Positions 39,168 through 56,586 of a DNA stretch of 64,000 nucleotides are shown here, in pieces (the first letter of the stretch is position 1; the number at the start of each line of letters is the position of its first letter). A program made the translations under genes and the position numbers. Under the pieces are notes generated by a model. It did not search any database. It worked only from the letters and a program-made list of their open reading frames with translations, and was not told the origin of the DNA. This DNA is from Varroa destructor (taxonomy: Eukaryota; Arthropoda; Arachnida; Mesostigmata; Varroidae): the NCBI RefSeq assembly GCF_002443255.2, contig NW_019211456.1, positions 51,706,486 through 51,770,485 on the forward strand, given 5' to 3'.

Positions 39168-42100
39168 AGATAATCCCACTTTGGAGAATAGAAAGACAAA
39201 GTTTAACTTGTGTGAAGCATTAGGCAATAGTACAGTTACCCGAGCATCAAAATGTCGTCGTGTTTTCTGTGAACCGTATCGCCCACGTATCACAAATCTT
39301 CTGGATGAGTTTTGAAATATGAAAGATAAATTTTGCAAACAAAGTCTTCCGTGCAAAGTCCTATCACTAGCCAAAGGTACTTACAAAAATCATCAAAATC
39401 TATCGTGTAGCTTTTGATATTGGGCACAATATATATATATATACAGTTGCCTATAGCGTTACGTAGGTAGCTTTTGTTTTTCGTAAGAACTTCATTAGAA
39501 TAGTATGTTGCAAGTGTCATCTTCATTGGTCAAGCTTTTTAGCTGAATGGCTATGTGAGCTCAGTGAACCCAAGATAAATGTCGAGCAAGCAGTTGACTA
39601 AAGAGAGGTCATCATCTGATGCAATTTGTAGATCTTACTGGGCCTTTTTCCTTTTAGAATGCAGCACCAGTCGATGGTGAGCTCTATCGTAGCAAACCTT
39701 TTTGAGTGTATGGGTATGTATAACCCTTGGTTTTTACTAAAGTAAGGAAACTTTCCCTGACGCGGAGAATATTCAATCTGCTCGAAACCATGTTCCCAGG
39801 CCGACTTATCTCGATGCGCGGTGGCAATATCGAGTGACCGACCCGTTCCTGCAGTTTGTTCCTGTCGGGCCATGCGAACGACAGAGTCTATAAAACAACG
39901 CCAAAAACAATTGACATCGTGAAACACTATATATCTTTCAAATTGAATGGTGAAATTAACGCTGAATTATGCGCGGCCATGGCGTAAAATGACAAGAAAC
40001 GGGTCGAGGTATGCAAGTGATGCCATGTTTTATGTGTAGTGTAAGTAGCCCCTGGGCTGAGCTAACATAGGAGTAAAATGACCCACTTGTTTTTGTTTCC
40101 CACTCAGTATTTAACTCTTCCAAACATTTTCACTGAATATTATTCATTGTTGTTCTTATATAGAGTCCGTAATACTGTTTCTCAAACGGTTTGTTTCTTC
40201 TGGTTTTCATATGACTTGACGCGGAGTGACAAATGAAAAGTTACTTGGGTTAGTGAAGTTCCTACGACGCTCAATTTTTCAAATAAGACAAGGCTTGTTT
40301 TGCTAACATTATTGCAAAAGCCAATATACTGTATATTCATAATAATGTTACACATACCCAAATACAAATTTTCATATATTTTATGCATCGTAATAACCTT
40401 CACACTCCTAGCATATAAATTTTCTAGCCAGCTATGACGACAAGGTTCTGGTGGTTTATTTGTTTTTTTACGGTACAACGCCTGCCGCCTGCCTATCGGC
40501 GTGCCTGCGAAACCGGTACATAAACTATTAACTGAAGTAGGTTTAGTGGACAACGAAATGATTTTCAGACAATCTCAGTTGAGTTCGAGTATCTTCTGTG
40601 CGTCTCTTTTCTTTTTTAGCGAACTTGAAGCTGACAGAAATGTCATACCGATGTCAGTGGCAATTCTATTTGTCCCCCAGTTTTGTCAAGCGACTTGAAC
40701 AGCAAGGCCATTTCGAGAGAAGCCAAGAAAATTTTAGAGACAAATTCAAAACAGAAAAAAGTACGGATCGCTCTAAAATATATTTTATATTTTATGTCAG
40801 CCACTTTGCTCAGCCTACCTTTAAGATATGGCGTAGTTATTTTCGAAACGATGACAACAAACGTGCTGTGTCTTCCGGTGCATAACCTAGAACGAAGCAT
40901 TCGGTATCAATTTCCGTTTCGTTTACATAACTACGCTACTACTTTGTACAAGTGAATAAGAATGATACGCATCACGATCTGTGATCAGTTGCGTAAAAGC
41001 ACCGTAAATGTGTCCACGTTATGGAAACTAACGTAAGTAACTATCGAACTGATTCCTCGAACTTGTATGTTTCAACGAGAACTGCTGTCCGTTAGACACA
41101 TTTCCACATATCGGTCTGAGCCATTGGTCTATCGAAATGTTTATTGTTATTTATAATCGGAGCACCTTTCAAAAAGGATGCAGCTGGTAAAAGGGATGTT
41201 GATGATTATCGCTGGATTGGATATGCGCTCCGAAGGCGTCCTTACGATATGCGATAACTCTTTTCATCGATTTGTCTTCCACATTGATTTGACGATTCCG
41301 TAAATCGTTCATGGACGTAGTGTCTGTAAACAAGCTGCAGGCTCCCACTGATCTGTAGTGCTCAAGTTACGTTTGTCCAAGCAGTTCGCCCTGCGTTGCC
41401 GTAACGTACATACAGCTCTCTCTGTTCGAGCGAGCCCGCGGTGCGCCTAGTTCAAAAAGACGGCAGTTCACAGCTAAAAATTTACTGAACAACTGAATTG
41501 GCTCAACTGCTAGAATCGATAATTAAATATGGCAAAATCCAATGCCCCATTTGTGCAATGTGACATTTACTGCGGCACTTGCCTACGGGCCAATTTTCTT
41601 GGTGTACACATACTCTTATTTCAATGGCGTTATATACTTATGGACCTCTGACGTACACATAGATGCTTAACTGTTGATTCGATCTCGTGTACAATCTTCA
41701 GGAGAAATATCTGCAATGATTATATGCTGCAGTCTGCATTTTTTTAAGCTTACGGCCTTGTTTCGGTTGCGTTATTTACTAGACGTGCAGCCTCCAATAA
41801 ATTTATAATTACAAAAGAAGAACAAAGTAGTTTAGGTCAGTGGCATTTCGTCCGCAGGCCATAGTTACGTGGAATAATTCGTCTGTGTGTTATATCTGTT
41901 TGTGCTCGTGTATAGTCGTGGTAAACAATGTTACCATACGGTAAAATAGCTTGTCCTAAAATAGTAAGCGATACAAAGTAGTTTGAAATTCTAAGCAAAA
42001 AATTAAATAAAGCCGATTCAAGAAGTCAACATAATTCTACCTGAAGATCGTGTTTTTTTAACTTAAATGATAATTTTAGTTATTGTGAATAAAACTTAGT

Positions 42101-43101
42101 TTTTGGCTAATTTGTGTGTAATAGCTATTGCAGATTCTAACAATCTTTATCACTGTTTTTCTCCTTTGCGTCTAATGCCATATTTGCAAGCGGCTAACCG
42201 GAATCGCTGGTGCGTTCTTGTTCACGTTACTCTCGGAACTGCAATTATTCCTGCCATTGTAAGAAATTAATTTTAGTATGGGTGAGACCCTAAGACTGTG
42301 ATATTCTAACAAACATGTTAACAACCATTAACATTTTTTTAATATTTTGTATTCTCTTCCTCCATATATTTAATGTATGTGGTCTATTCACTTGCATCAT
42401 AATTACGAACAGGCTTTTACCTAGTAATGCAATCGCGCAATGAAAGGCAATCAAAGTCTTCGATGGGCATGCTTCTCGTAGATTGTGCAAGCATCATGTA
42501 GCATCTTGAGAAACTCCATCTTCTATAAAATGCTGTTTCGTTATGTTTTCCCGCCAGACAGAATATCTACTTGCAACAGGTAGTAAGCCTTCTGTTATGC
42601 CCATGATCGACATCCCTCTACTACCTGAAACAAAACTAGTGGATAGGAAGTATTCGACAAGAATGCTATCGGCGGGTATATATTGAAGTTTCTTGATGAC
42701 GTTCGATCTGCATTAAAGAATCAAGTAGTAATCATGCTCTTAGATAGAAATGTAGTTAGCAAATTGCTTTAAGTCTTTATGATAAGTAACTGATCAGCGC
42801 AAGTGGGAAGCATATTTGTCGTGCATCCGGAACTACCTGAGCTCAACAAGAGCTGATCGCTTAAACTACTACTAAAGACGAACAAGTATACCTTAAAGAT
42901 AGAATTTTAATTTCGGTCCTAAAAGAAGCACAGGTATATTTCTGCTGCTACGAATGTTATCGAATTATTATCGATATTTGACTTCTGACGAAAAAATCTA
43001 AAATTTGCTTGTCCGGAATCAATGATTTCATTATCATCCATTAATTTTTACTAGACCTTTATCAACACTGCTGCCAAGCTTAATTTTTTTCCGGGACGAT
43101 A
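39168..43101. other. intergenic or intronic, no supported gene
   Basis: Frames at 39598-39927 (-), 40182-40553 (-) and 40683-40955 (+) are among the longest in the window but lack motifs and clear exon boundaries. A short AT run lies at 39429-39443. I see no RNA gene. Confidence 0.4.
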
Positions 43102-43280
43102 CATTCTCTCGCCTGGCCTACTTCCATTTGGCGGTAAAGGCTGAACCATGCCTATGGCTACAGGTGGTTTTTTTTTTGTTAAATAAAGTTCCACACCTTT
43201 CGCACCTGAAATACACCACACGTATTTTCAACCGACCTTGAATCGGTTTACAGAGAACCTAACGTTTACTGAGTTTCCGC
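43102..43280 (-). repeat. diverged dispersed repeat, copy 2
   Basis: Colinear counterpart of 22631-22800, sharing TCTCGCCTGG, TTGGCGGTA, CACGTATTTT and ACCTA/TTACT blocks at nearly equal spacing. Read on the minus strand it contains a CERCGTLF stretch, but a stop follows soon after in this frame. It is probably an old repeat fragment. Confidence 0.55.
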
Positions 43281-44552
43281 AGTTCCAGTATTTGGGTTAT
43301 ATATATATATTCTGTGGTACGTGCTAGGCGAAATGCCAGTTTTGGCCGATAGAAATCCTTTAAACTCGAAGCTCTTTTTCGTAAAAGGCCTTTTCGATTG
43401 CGGCAATACGTTTGTGTCCTTCGGGATCTGACATTTAGTTACTTCCTCACTGGACATTTGCTCATTTCAGTCTACGTTCCTGAAGCGTTTTCTCCATTTA
43501 AATACTGTCCCTAATGTCTTCATTGATTTTCGATGGTGCCTCGTGATCTTCGAAGAACAAAAACTTGATCGTTAAACGTTGATCTCCGAGACTAAAAGAT
43601 GTTTTCGTTCTCAACGCGTGGAGTGTTTAGAATCTAAGTTTCTTTTGCTAGTAGCGTATGATGCATAAGTTATTAAATTTAACAGTTGGCAAAATTCGCT
43701 CACAAAGGTTTAATAGTATGGCGTTGCGTATTGGTTTCATTTTGAAGACTGCGTTGTTTCTTGTATAAAAAAAAAATACACGGTAACATTTGAGTAGCAC
43801 TTAGAAATACCTAACGAGTCGCTGATCAATTAAAACACTTCAGCGGCTTATCAGAACAAAATACAAAACTTCTACAAGCGCAGTTATTTAACCTTTAGGT
43901 GTTGCGCAATGTATGATATTTTCTTAATTAAACGAGTGTACGTCAACATAAATAATTTTAGTAACTATTTTTTCTGTATGGCAAACTCCATCTTATAACA
44001 TCATTCTCCTAACAAGGCTCGCGCTTAAACTCGCTAAAGAATAGAAACTATTGGAACTAAATGCAAAATATATACATATATTAAGGAGAGTAAAAATAAT
44101 CGATATTTTTCGATAGAAACTTTTTTTTTATCTAGACTCATCAGTAGCTACTTATTGTTCTCGCAAAAATTAAAGATAGCACTGAAGTAAGTTCTGTCGC
44201 CAACCGAAGTGCTAGGCGAGCATTAGTAAAAACATTGTTGACTCCATTTGAAAAAAGATCTTGTCGAAGATGAAAATCCGCTGTTGATAGAGACGACTCT
44301 CGTGTGTTTAGCTCCTATTGACGAATAACCGCTCACAAATAGTAGTATTATTTAATGAACTTGGCCGCACTAAGTAGACCGAATACGCCCACGGCTATTC
44401 GAGTAAGACAAATTTCCGATGGGGCAACGGACCATTTGCATTGTTGACACAGCGCCTAGCCTTCCGAAATTTGAACGAATCAGTCTACAATTGAAAATAT
44501 GGCTAGCCGATTTCACCTCAAAGATCATTAAACGTGCAGAAAACATCCCACC

Positions 44553-45000
44553 ATGAATCCCAGGACTGACCAAATATGTTCATGTATCCTGAAAGGGAGC
44601 TTCGAAGAGGTCAAGGAACTCATTGAGCAGCATAACATGAACCTGAAGAGACTGTCTAAGCGCGTTCAGTATATTACCAACCTAATAGCGCTTAACATTT
44701 CTCGACAGAATCTGGGCGCTCATACACTATACAGATGTAGAAGACCAACATCAATGATTGTACAGTGAGAAAAGCAGTAACATCGCAGAAAGAAGCCTTG
44801 CCGATCTTTCTGGCACTAAATCACGAACACTGATGTTCTGCAAAACTATTTAATACGAAGTTAATTAACAGGGTCAAAGAACTCTTGGACCACGCAAGAA
44901 AGGTGGAGTTGGCTGGGCACATGTGTAGCCTAAATATTAGAACTGATGAAAGCGGAATTTCTCGGCTGGAAGCGTATGAAATCCTTGACAATATGTAAAA
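44553..45000 (+). pseudogene. ankyrin-like gene pieces, possibly broken
   Basis: The first frame starts with ATG in good context (CCACCATGA, start 44553) and reads ILKGSFEEVKELIEQHN, which resembles the helix pair of an ankyrin repeat. A possible short exon near 44716-44750 (WALIHYTDVEDQ) lies after a CGACAG acceptor. A third piece, after AACAG at about 44871, reads VKELLDHARKVELAG, continues as SRLEAYEILDNM and stops at about 44997. The pieces can be joined only with introns of about 45-120 bp whose donors are poor. This may be a small ankyrin-repeat gene or a decayed one; resemblance to the family is by eye only. Confidence 0.3.
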
Positions 45001-45986
45001 GAACTAGACACCAGTACTTTCATACCTTAAGTTAGTATTATTTATTTCCTCCGTCAGAGGAACAGTGTCAAACGGTCATTCGCCATTTATATAACCTAAC
45101 TAGCTAAACCTGGATGCCTAACCGGGTCTATATTTTCATCCAATTGCTCATAATTCTGACACTTGATGCCATGCGAGGCCTGCTTCGTAGTCTAAAACTA
45201 CTCATCCAATTAAAGCTGCGTATATCCGCCCAAAATTTGTGTACGCATCTGCGTCTGTTTATACAGATTTCGAAATAGCAGTCCTTGCCTTTTTAATCCC
45301 TCAACCATCCAATGTTGTCTAAGGTACAACGTGTGTTAAAAATTACACGTCTAAATTCGGTCTGCTCCGCTCATTCCTAGGGCTAACCCGGAGTCACTAC
45401 GTAACGTTATGCATTTCTAAGTAGTGCTTACAGCAATATTTTGAGCTGAATAATTATCGCAGCGTCCGATGATGCTTTGATGTCTAAAATAAGGTAATTC
45501 AAGTTCTGCACCTGAATTGATCTTCCAGTTGCACTCTAATTATTAAATAGGTTCTTAAGGGTACGTGCATGAGTACTCACTGCACATATGAAATTACCGA
45601 ACGCTAGGTATTACCTAATACAATAAAATAATTCAATTTAGCAACCTAATTAATTTTATTTCAATGATAAACTATTACCAGACAGTATCAAGACGTCTGT
45701 GGTATCAAAAAGGCATCGCTATATTGCAGCTACATCTGTGATAAATGATACCATCATCGTGTAACTGTCTATTATATCAAGGTGAAAACTTTGTTTTACT
45801 TCAACAATCGAACCTCACATCCGTGTAGTCTATGAGATATATGTGTTTGCGGTCTCTAATTTTACCTGCGTCTTAGACACACTGCTTGCCACCTCCTTTT
45901 CTAGTGTTCATCGCAACTAAAAGGTGACTATTAGCATGCTATTATTCTCCTATATATAAACATGAAAAGATGTAACGAAGGAGTAC
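45001..45986. other. 3' flank of the minus-strand methyltransferase gene
   Basis: No open frame of interest. TTTATT at 45655-45660 is an AATAAA on the minus strand, about 330 bp beyond the NSUN4-type stop codon, and could be its poly(A) signal. Confidence 0.4.
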
Positions 45987-53233
<7,247 letters not shown>

Positions 53234-54121
53234 CCTGCACGCAGTTCGTATCAATAATAAAATGTACAGCAATGCTTTGCAGTGCCTTTTTTATGCAAAA
53301 TAACTAAATAAAAAGTACAGGTAGCAAACTGTGCACAGGGAATGGCAGGCACGGAGAAAGTTTCGCGCATCTGGCGTCATGCAAACACAACGATGATGGG
53401 TTCGAGTTTGCCTGATGCGGCTAGTCGCAGTGGGAGGAGATCGTTTTTTTCGTTGCCAATGCATGGGGCAAACTCTGGGCGGACAGACTCTCAGATGGCA
53501 ATCCTGTGGCTTCAGTAACTGTTCAGTGTCACGGAATCACTTAACGTCGTCGATCAATTAGGTAATAATTACCAGATGATATTTACAAACAACTAAGCGC
53601 TTTGCTCAAATAGAATCGCTTTGCAATAGTGTAGTATATAACGAACGTCGTATTCTGCGGCTATATTGGAAAATGCATTAGCGCTATCGGTGAGCTCCAC
53701 TGTTTCGAATGCGATTTGGCTGACCATCGCTTTCGTGTCCGTGCAACCTTGTCAGCGTCGGATATACAAGCGATGTTTGTAGTAGCTGGACGTGCGGCCC
53801 ACTGTAACTATATAGGCCGGCTGCCATATGTGAATTCGCCGGTAACGATTCTTTGTTTGTTCTACAAGAACTTACATATTACTTGGTGATACGTTCTGTC
53901 CCGTTGTGTATAGCTTCGAGTGCTTTCGTTGTGCATTAGAATTTGCGTTAAGATTCTGAAATATTTGATCCTAGAAAGAACAGTTATCAACACAAGTGTC
54001 GAACGAATATACACTGATACACGTTTCGTGTGATCTTTTGATTTGCTGCGGTGACATCTCCAAACATCGTAAGCACTAGCATCCATTCGACCAACTTTAC
54101 GGAAACGACCGCTTATTGAGG
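53234..54121. promoter_or_regulatory. shared intergenic region between divergent genes
   Basis: The 888 bp between the NSUN4-like start codon (minus) and the PHPT1 start codon (plus) should hold both promoters and 5' leaders. I see no clear TATA box at a fixed distance from either start. The stretch 53650-53830 is somewhat richer in CpG than its surroundings. The 53862-54086 minus-strand frame is probably chance. Confidence 0.5.
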
Positions 54122-54475
54122 ATGGATTCGATACCGGATGTGGAAATTGACGATGGTCGCTTCAAGTATGTCCTGATCAGGGTGCACGATAAACGGACCA
54201 ATGCGACGAAACTAATCGTACGTGGTATTGCAACATGTTCGTATCATATGGACATCTACGAATTGGCTCAGAAAGCAATTGAGAACGAGAATTTCGAGTT
54301 GGAAGCACTTGGGGGTGGACGGATTCTTCATAATGCCAAGGAAAAACGAATTGAGGTGTTCGGTTATTCAGTTGATCTCGGCCAAGCAAAACATGCAGAC
54401 ACCTGCGCCATCCTAGCGAAACACTTTCCCGAATATCCCGAGGAAAATATCACATGGACTAATCAAGGCTACTAG
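54122..54475 (+). CDS. PHPT1: 14-kDa phosphohistidine phosphatase (PHPT1/janus family)
   Basis: Cytosolic enzyme that removes phosphate from phosphohistidine in proteins (and from phospholysine in some members). The 117-residue product covers the whole family fold in one exon. IPDVEIDDGRFKYVLIRV opens the domain, SYHMDIYE carries the catalytic His42 (equivalent to His53 of the human enzyme), LEALGGGRI (61-68) is the glycine-rich phosphate-binding loop, VFGYS (79-83) follows, and ITWTNQGY is the typical C-terminus. Length is close to the 125 residues of human PHPT1. I start at ATG 54122; an upstream TTG would add only two residues. No stop, frameshift or missing key residue is present. The lack of introns in the coding region could mean a single-exon gene or a retrocopy; intact motifs favour a working gene. 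It is divergent with the NSUN4-like gene. Confidence 0.95.
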   Translation: MDSIPDVEIDDGRFKYVLIRVHDKRTNATKLIVRGIATCSYHMDIYELAQKAIENENFELEALGGGRILHNAKEKRIEVFGYSVDLGQAKHADTCAILAKHFPEYPEENITWTNQGY

Positions 54476-54844
54476 ATGCCCTGTTCATTAATAGGCAGGA
54501 CTATTTTGCATGATTTAGTGAACTGGAACTTTCGTTTCATTTAGTCTTACAATACTGAAAATATTATTGTCTTGGAAACGAATGTACCCTCGTATATCTC
54601 GGATCTGGTATATAAGACGCACCACAGGATCTGGAAGGTGACTTTTATCCCTAATGTATTAGGGGAGGACACATACTGATTTACTACTGAAGTTATGTAG
54701 AAAGTATGAAAAGAATGAAGTAATGTAGAAAAATAAGTAAGCATATTACCAACGGGGGAAAAAGTTAGTCGACATATGTCTATGATTATGGCTGGTTTGG
54801 GATGTAGTTGAGTGTCTAATGCTCTCTGCACAAGTGATTTATTA

Positions 54845-54850
54845 AATAAA
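54845..54850 (+). terminator. poly(A) signal AATAAA for PHPT1
   Basis: Canonical AATAAA 370 bp after the PHPT1 stop codon, on the same strand, followed by further A/T-rich sequence. Confidence 0.55.
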
Positions 54851-55320
54851 TATAATGGTCTACTGCAGATTGTGTAACAATGCGTCGTTATTCAGAAGAC
54901 ATGAGTTTTTGATTTTGATTACGAATATACATATCCTTTTTGTATTTGAAATACAATTTCGATTGTTTTGAAATTGCTTCTAAAGCCCAGTTGATAAAGG
55001 GTAGGTATTTGGGTCACCAGTGCCCGACGGTTTACGATATACTGAAGGAAGTGTTTTTCCACCGGAATTTATGCATTTGTCCCTTACCGTCTAATTACGG
55101 CGTGTTGATTATAGTCAGTAACAGTTGATTTTAACCGACGTTAATCAGTGTTTTTTTTTTTAAAGCATACTTTCAAGGCTGGTGACAGTTCCGTAGTACG
55201 AACGTATCAGTGTTTTGTGTCGGTTTAAGTGATACTTCAGAACGAGAAACAATGCGTAAAATCATTTAGACAAGTACATTATCATATTTCTTGGTCATTT
55301 CAGCGTAACATATCACCATT
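54851..55320. other. intergenic, open frame of unclear status
   Basis: A 62-codon plus-strand frame (54940-55128) lies upstream of the piggyBac-like fragment on the same strand. It may be part of the same decayed element, but it shows no catalytic motif. Confidence 0.3.
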
Positions 55321-55334
55321 CGGATTTCGTCATT

Positions 55335-55510
55335 AGCTGATCCCTTTACAAGATTGAAGTACAAGGGTGTCGGTGAGCGGTTCTACTTCATGCATCTGTA
55401 AGATGACAATAAGATCGCTGTGTTAGGCGAGTGCTCTGATTGTGGTTTGTATAAAGTGAAGTCACAATGCTAGGACTGCTTTACGTTGTGCATGTGTAAA
55501 CCTGCTGTAT
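55335..55510 (+). pseudogene. decayed piggyBac-like transposase C-terminus
   Basis: Read in one plus-strand frame with two stops: GVGERFYFMHL, stop, DDNKIAVLGECSDC, LYKVKSQC, stop, DCFTLCMCK. The order of a hydrophobic HxxPxHL-like stretch followed by paired cysteines (C-x2-C-x8-C-x2-C-x3-LC) resembles the cysteine-rich C-terminal domain of piggyBac-family transposases, which binds the element ends. Two in-frame stops make it inactive. The catalytic DDE region is not recognisable upstream, so another Cys-rich family remains possible. Confidence 0.4.
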
Positions 55511-56267
55511 GGGTGCTGAGCAGATATGGGCCATTGATTTTAAAAGAAAAAAAAGATATATTGTAGTTTTGGTTTACTTGCCCATTGCTAGGTATTTAGT
55601 GTTTATTTAAGTTTTGAAAGTCACTATTGAGCGTCTTATACGAAAACCATGAGAAAGTTCCCATAGCGTGGGATATTGAGACTGTTGTTGATTAGCTATG
55701 CATAGGAAGTTCATGTTCAACGTGCAGTTAATTTTGTAGCTGTTACTCCACGACATTAAAGCTCTCACAATTATTGCTAAGTCTGATTGGGAAATCTCGC
55801 CTCAACTCCACAATATACAATTGCACGTGCAATAGTAATCGTTTGTCCGATCTTTTATTAATTAAGCTGAAGACATCGTGCAAATGGCAATACGGTAAAT
55901 GATTAAACTAAATCTTTTTTGTGCCTTGAGCTGTCGGTCCTTGATGTAGAAACTACAAATTCCAAACAGCTAAAGGCTGTTTATAAGGTATCGCCCCTAA
56001 GCAAGGATCAGTCGGTTTAGATACTATTGTTTCCTAAAATTGAAGATGTGCTTGAGTGCTGTTCATTTGTCTTAATCATTGCTAGCATTAAAACGGAAGA
56101 CTCTTCAGTACTGGGCCATAATAATTATAAGGAAAAACTGGTGATTTATTTATTAGCTACAGGGCAGTAAGAAATAAGAGCACTGAGTCATTTGCACGAA
56201 GTAGTTGGTACCTCCTTTTGACTAATTTTCATACAGCCACAATTTGTAAATACATAAGGATATGTGA
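55511..56267. other. intergenic, nothing seen
   Basis: AT-rich sequence without a supported gene, RNA gene or repeat. Confidence 0.5.
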
Positions 56268-56586
56268 TTATTTATTTTTTGCTTTCTTCAATAGAATATC
56301 AGGTGGATTCAAAAAGTTCAGTTTCGCTTCAACAATATGACGCTGCCTGATGAACCGAAGTCCAATATTTCGATGTAGCCATGACGAAATTGGCGCTAAA
56401 GTTTGTCTATAGGACGCTCCAGTACAGCTCTTCTCTAGTAAAGAGAATCCTAGACGACAAGGAGAATTAAATACCTCCATTAAAAATCTTACGACATCTG
56501 CGAAAGAAACTGTCTGCAAGAACACTAGCGGTGTCGCTTTGCGATGGAGCTTGACGTACAGGTCCTTCATTTTTAAATGTAAAAGG
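56268..56586 (-). CDS. unassigned probable terminal coding exon
   Basis: Minus-strand frame that can start after a pyrimidine-tract acceptor (ACGTCCAG, exon from 56586) and runs about 105 codons to a stop at 56268. An internal ATG (MKDLYVKLHRK) could alternatively be a start. The peptide looks globular: a helix-like segment (SFADVVRFLMEVFNSP), two cysteines, SSWLHRNIGLRFIRQRHIVE and a lysine-rich end (LLKKAKNK). Codon use is mixed and GC is higher than in the flanks. I do not recognise the family. Frames at 57188-57373 and 58529-58822 on the same strand could be upstream exons, but the junctions are unclear. Confidence 0.4.

Noticed and set aside
40182..40553. 123-codon minus-strand frame, among the longest in the window
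   Set aside because: No motif, biased AT-rich codons, no splice context. Length alone is expected in this much sequence.
41170..41300. Short plus-strand frame resembling an Sm/LSm fold (GLDMRSEGVLTICDNSF)
   Set aside because: Only about 40 codons with one vague pattern, no clear splice donor and no neighbouring exon. Too little to call.
53390..53430. GGGTTCGAGTTTG resembling a tRNA B box
   Set aside because: No A box or cloverleaf-forming arms can be placed upstream; no other tRNA-like B box in the window holds up either.
54177..54389. Frames overlapping PHPT1 in other registers (54177-54389 minus, 54222-54416 plus)
   Set aside because: Shadows of the PHPT1 coding sequence; they share no motif with any family.
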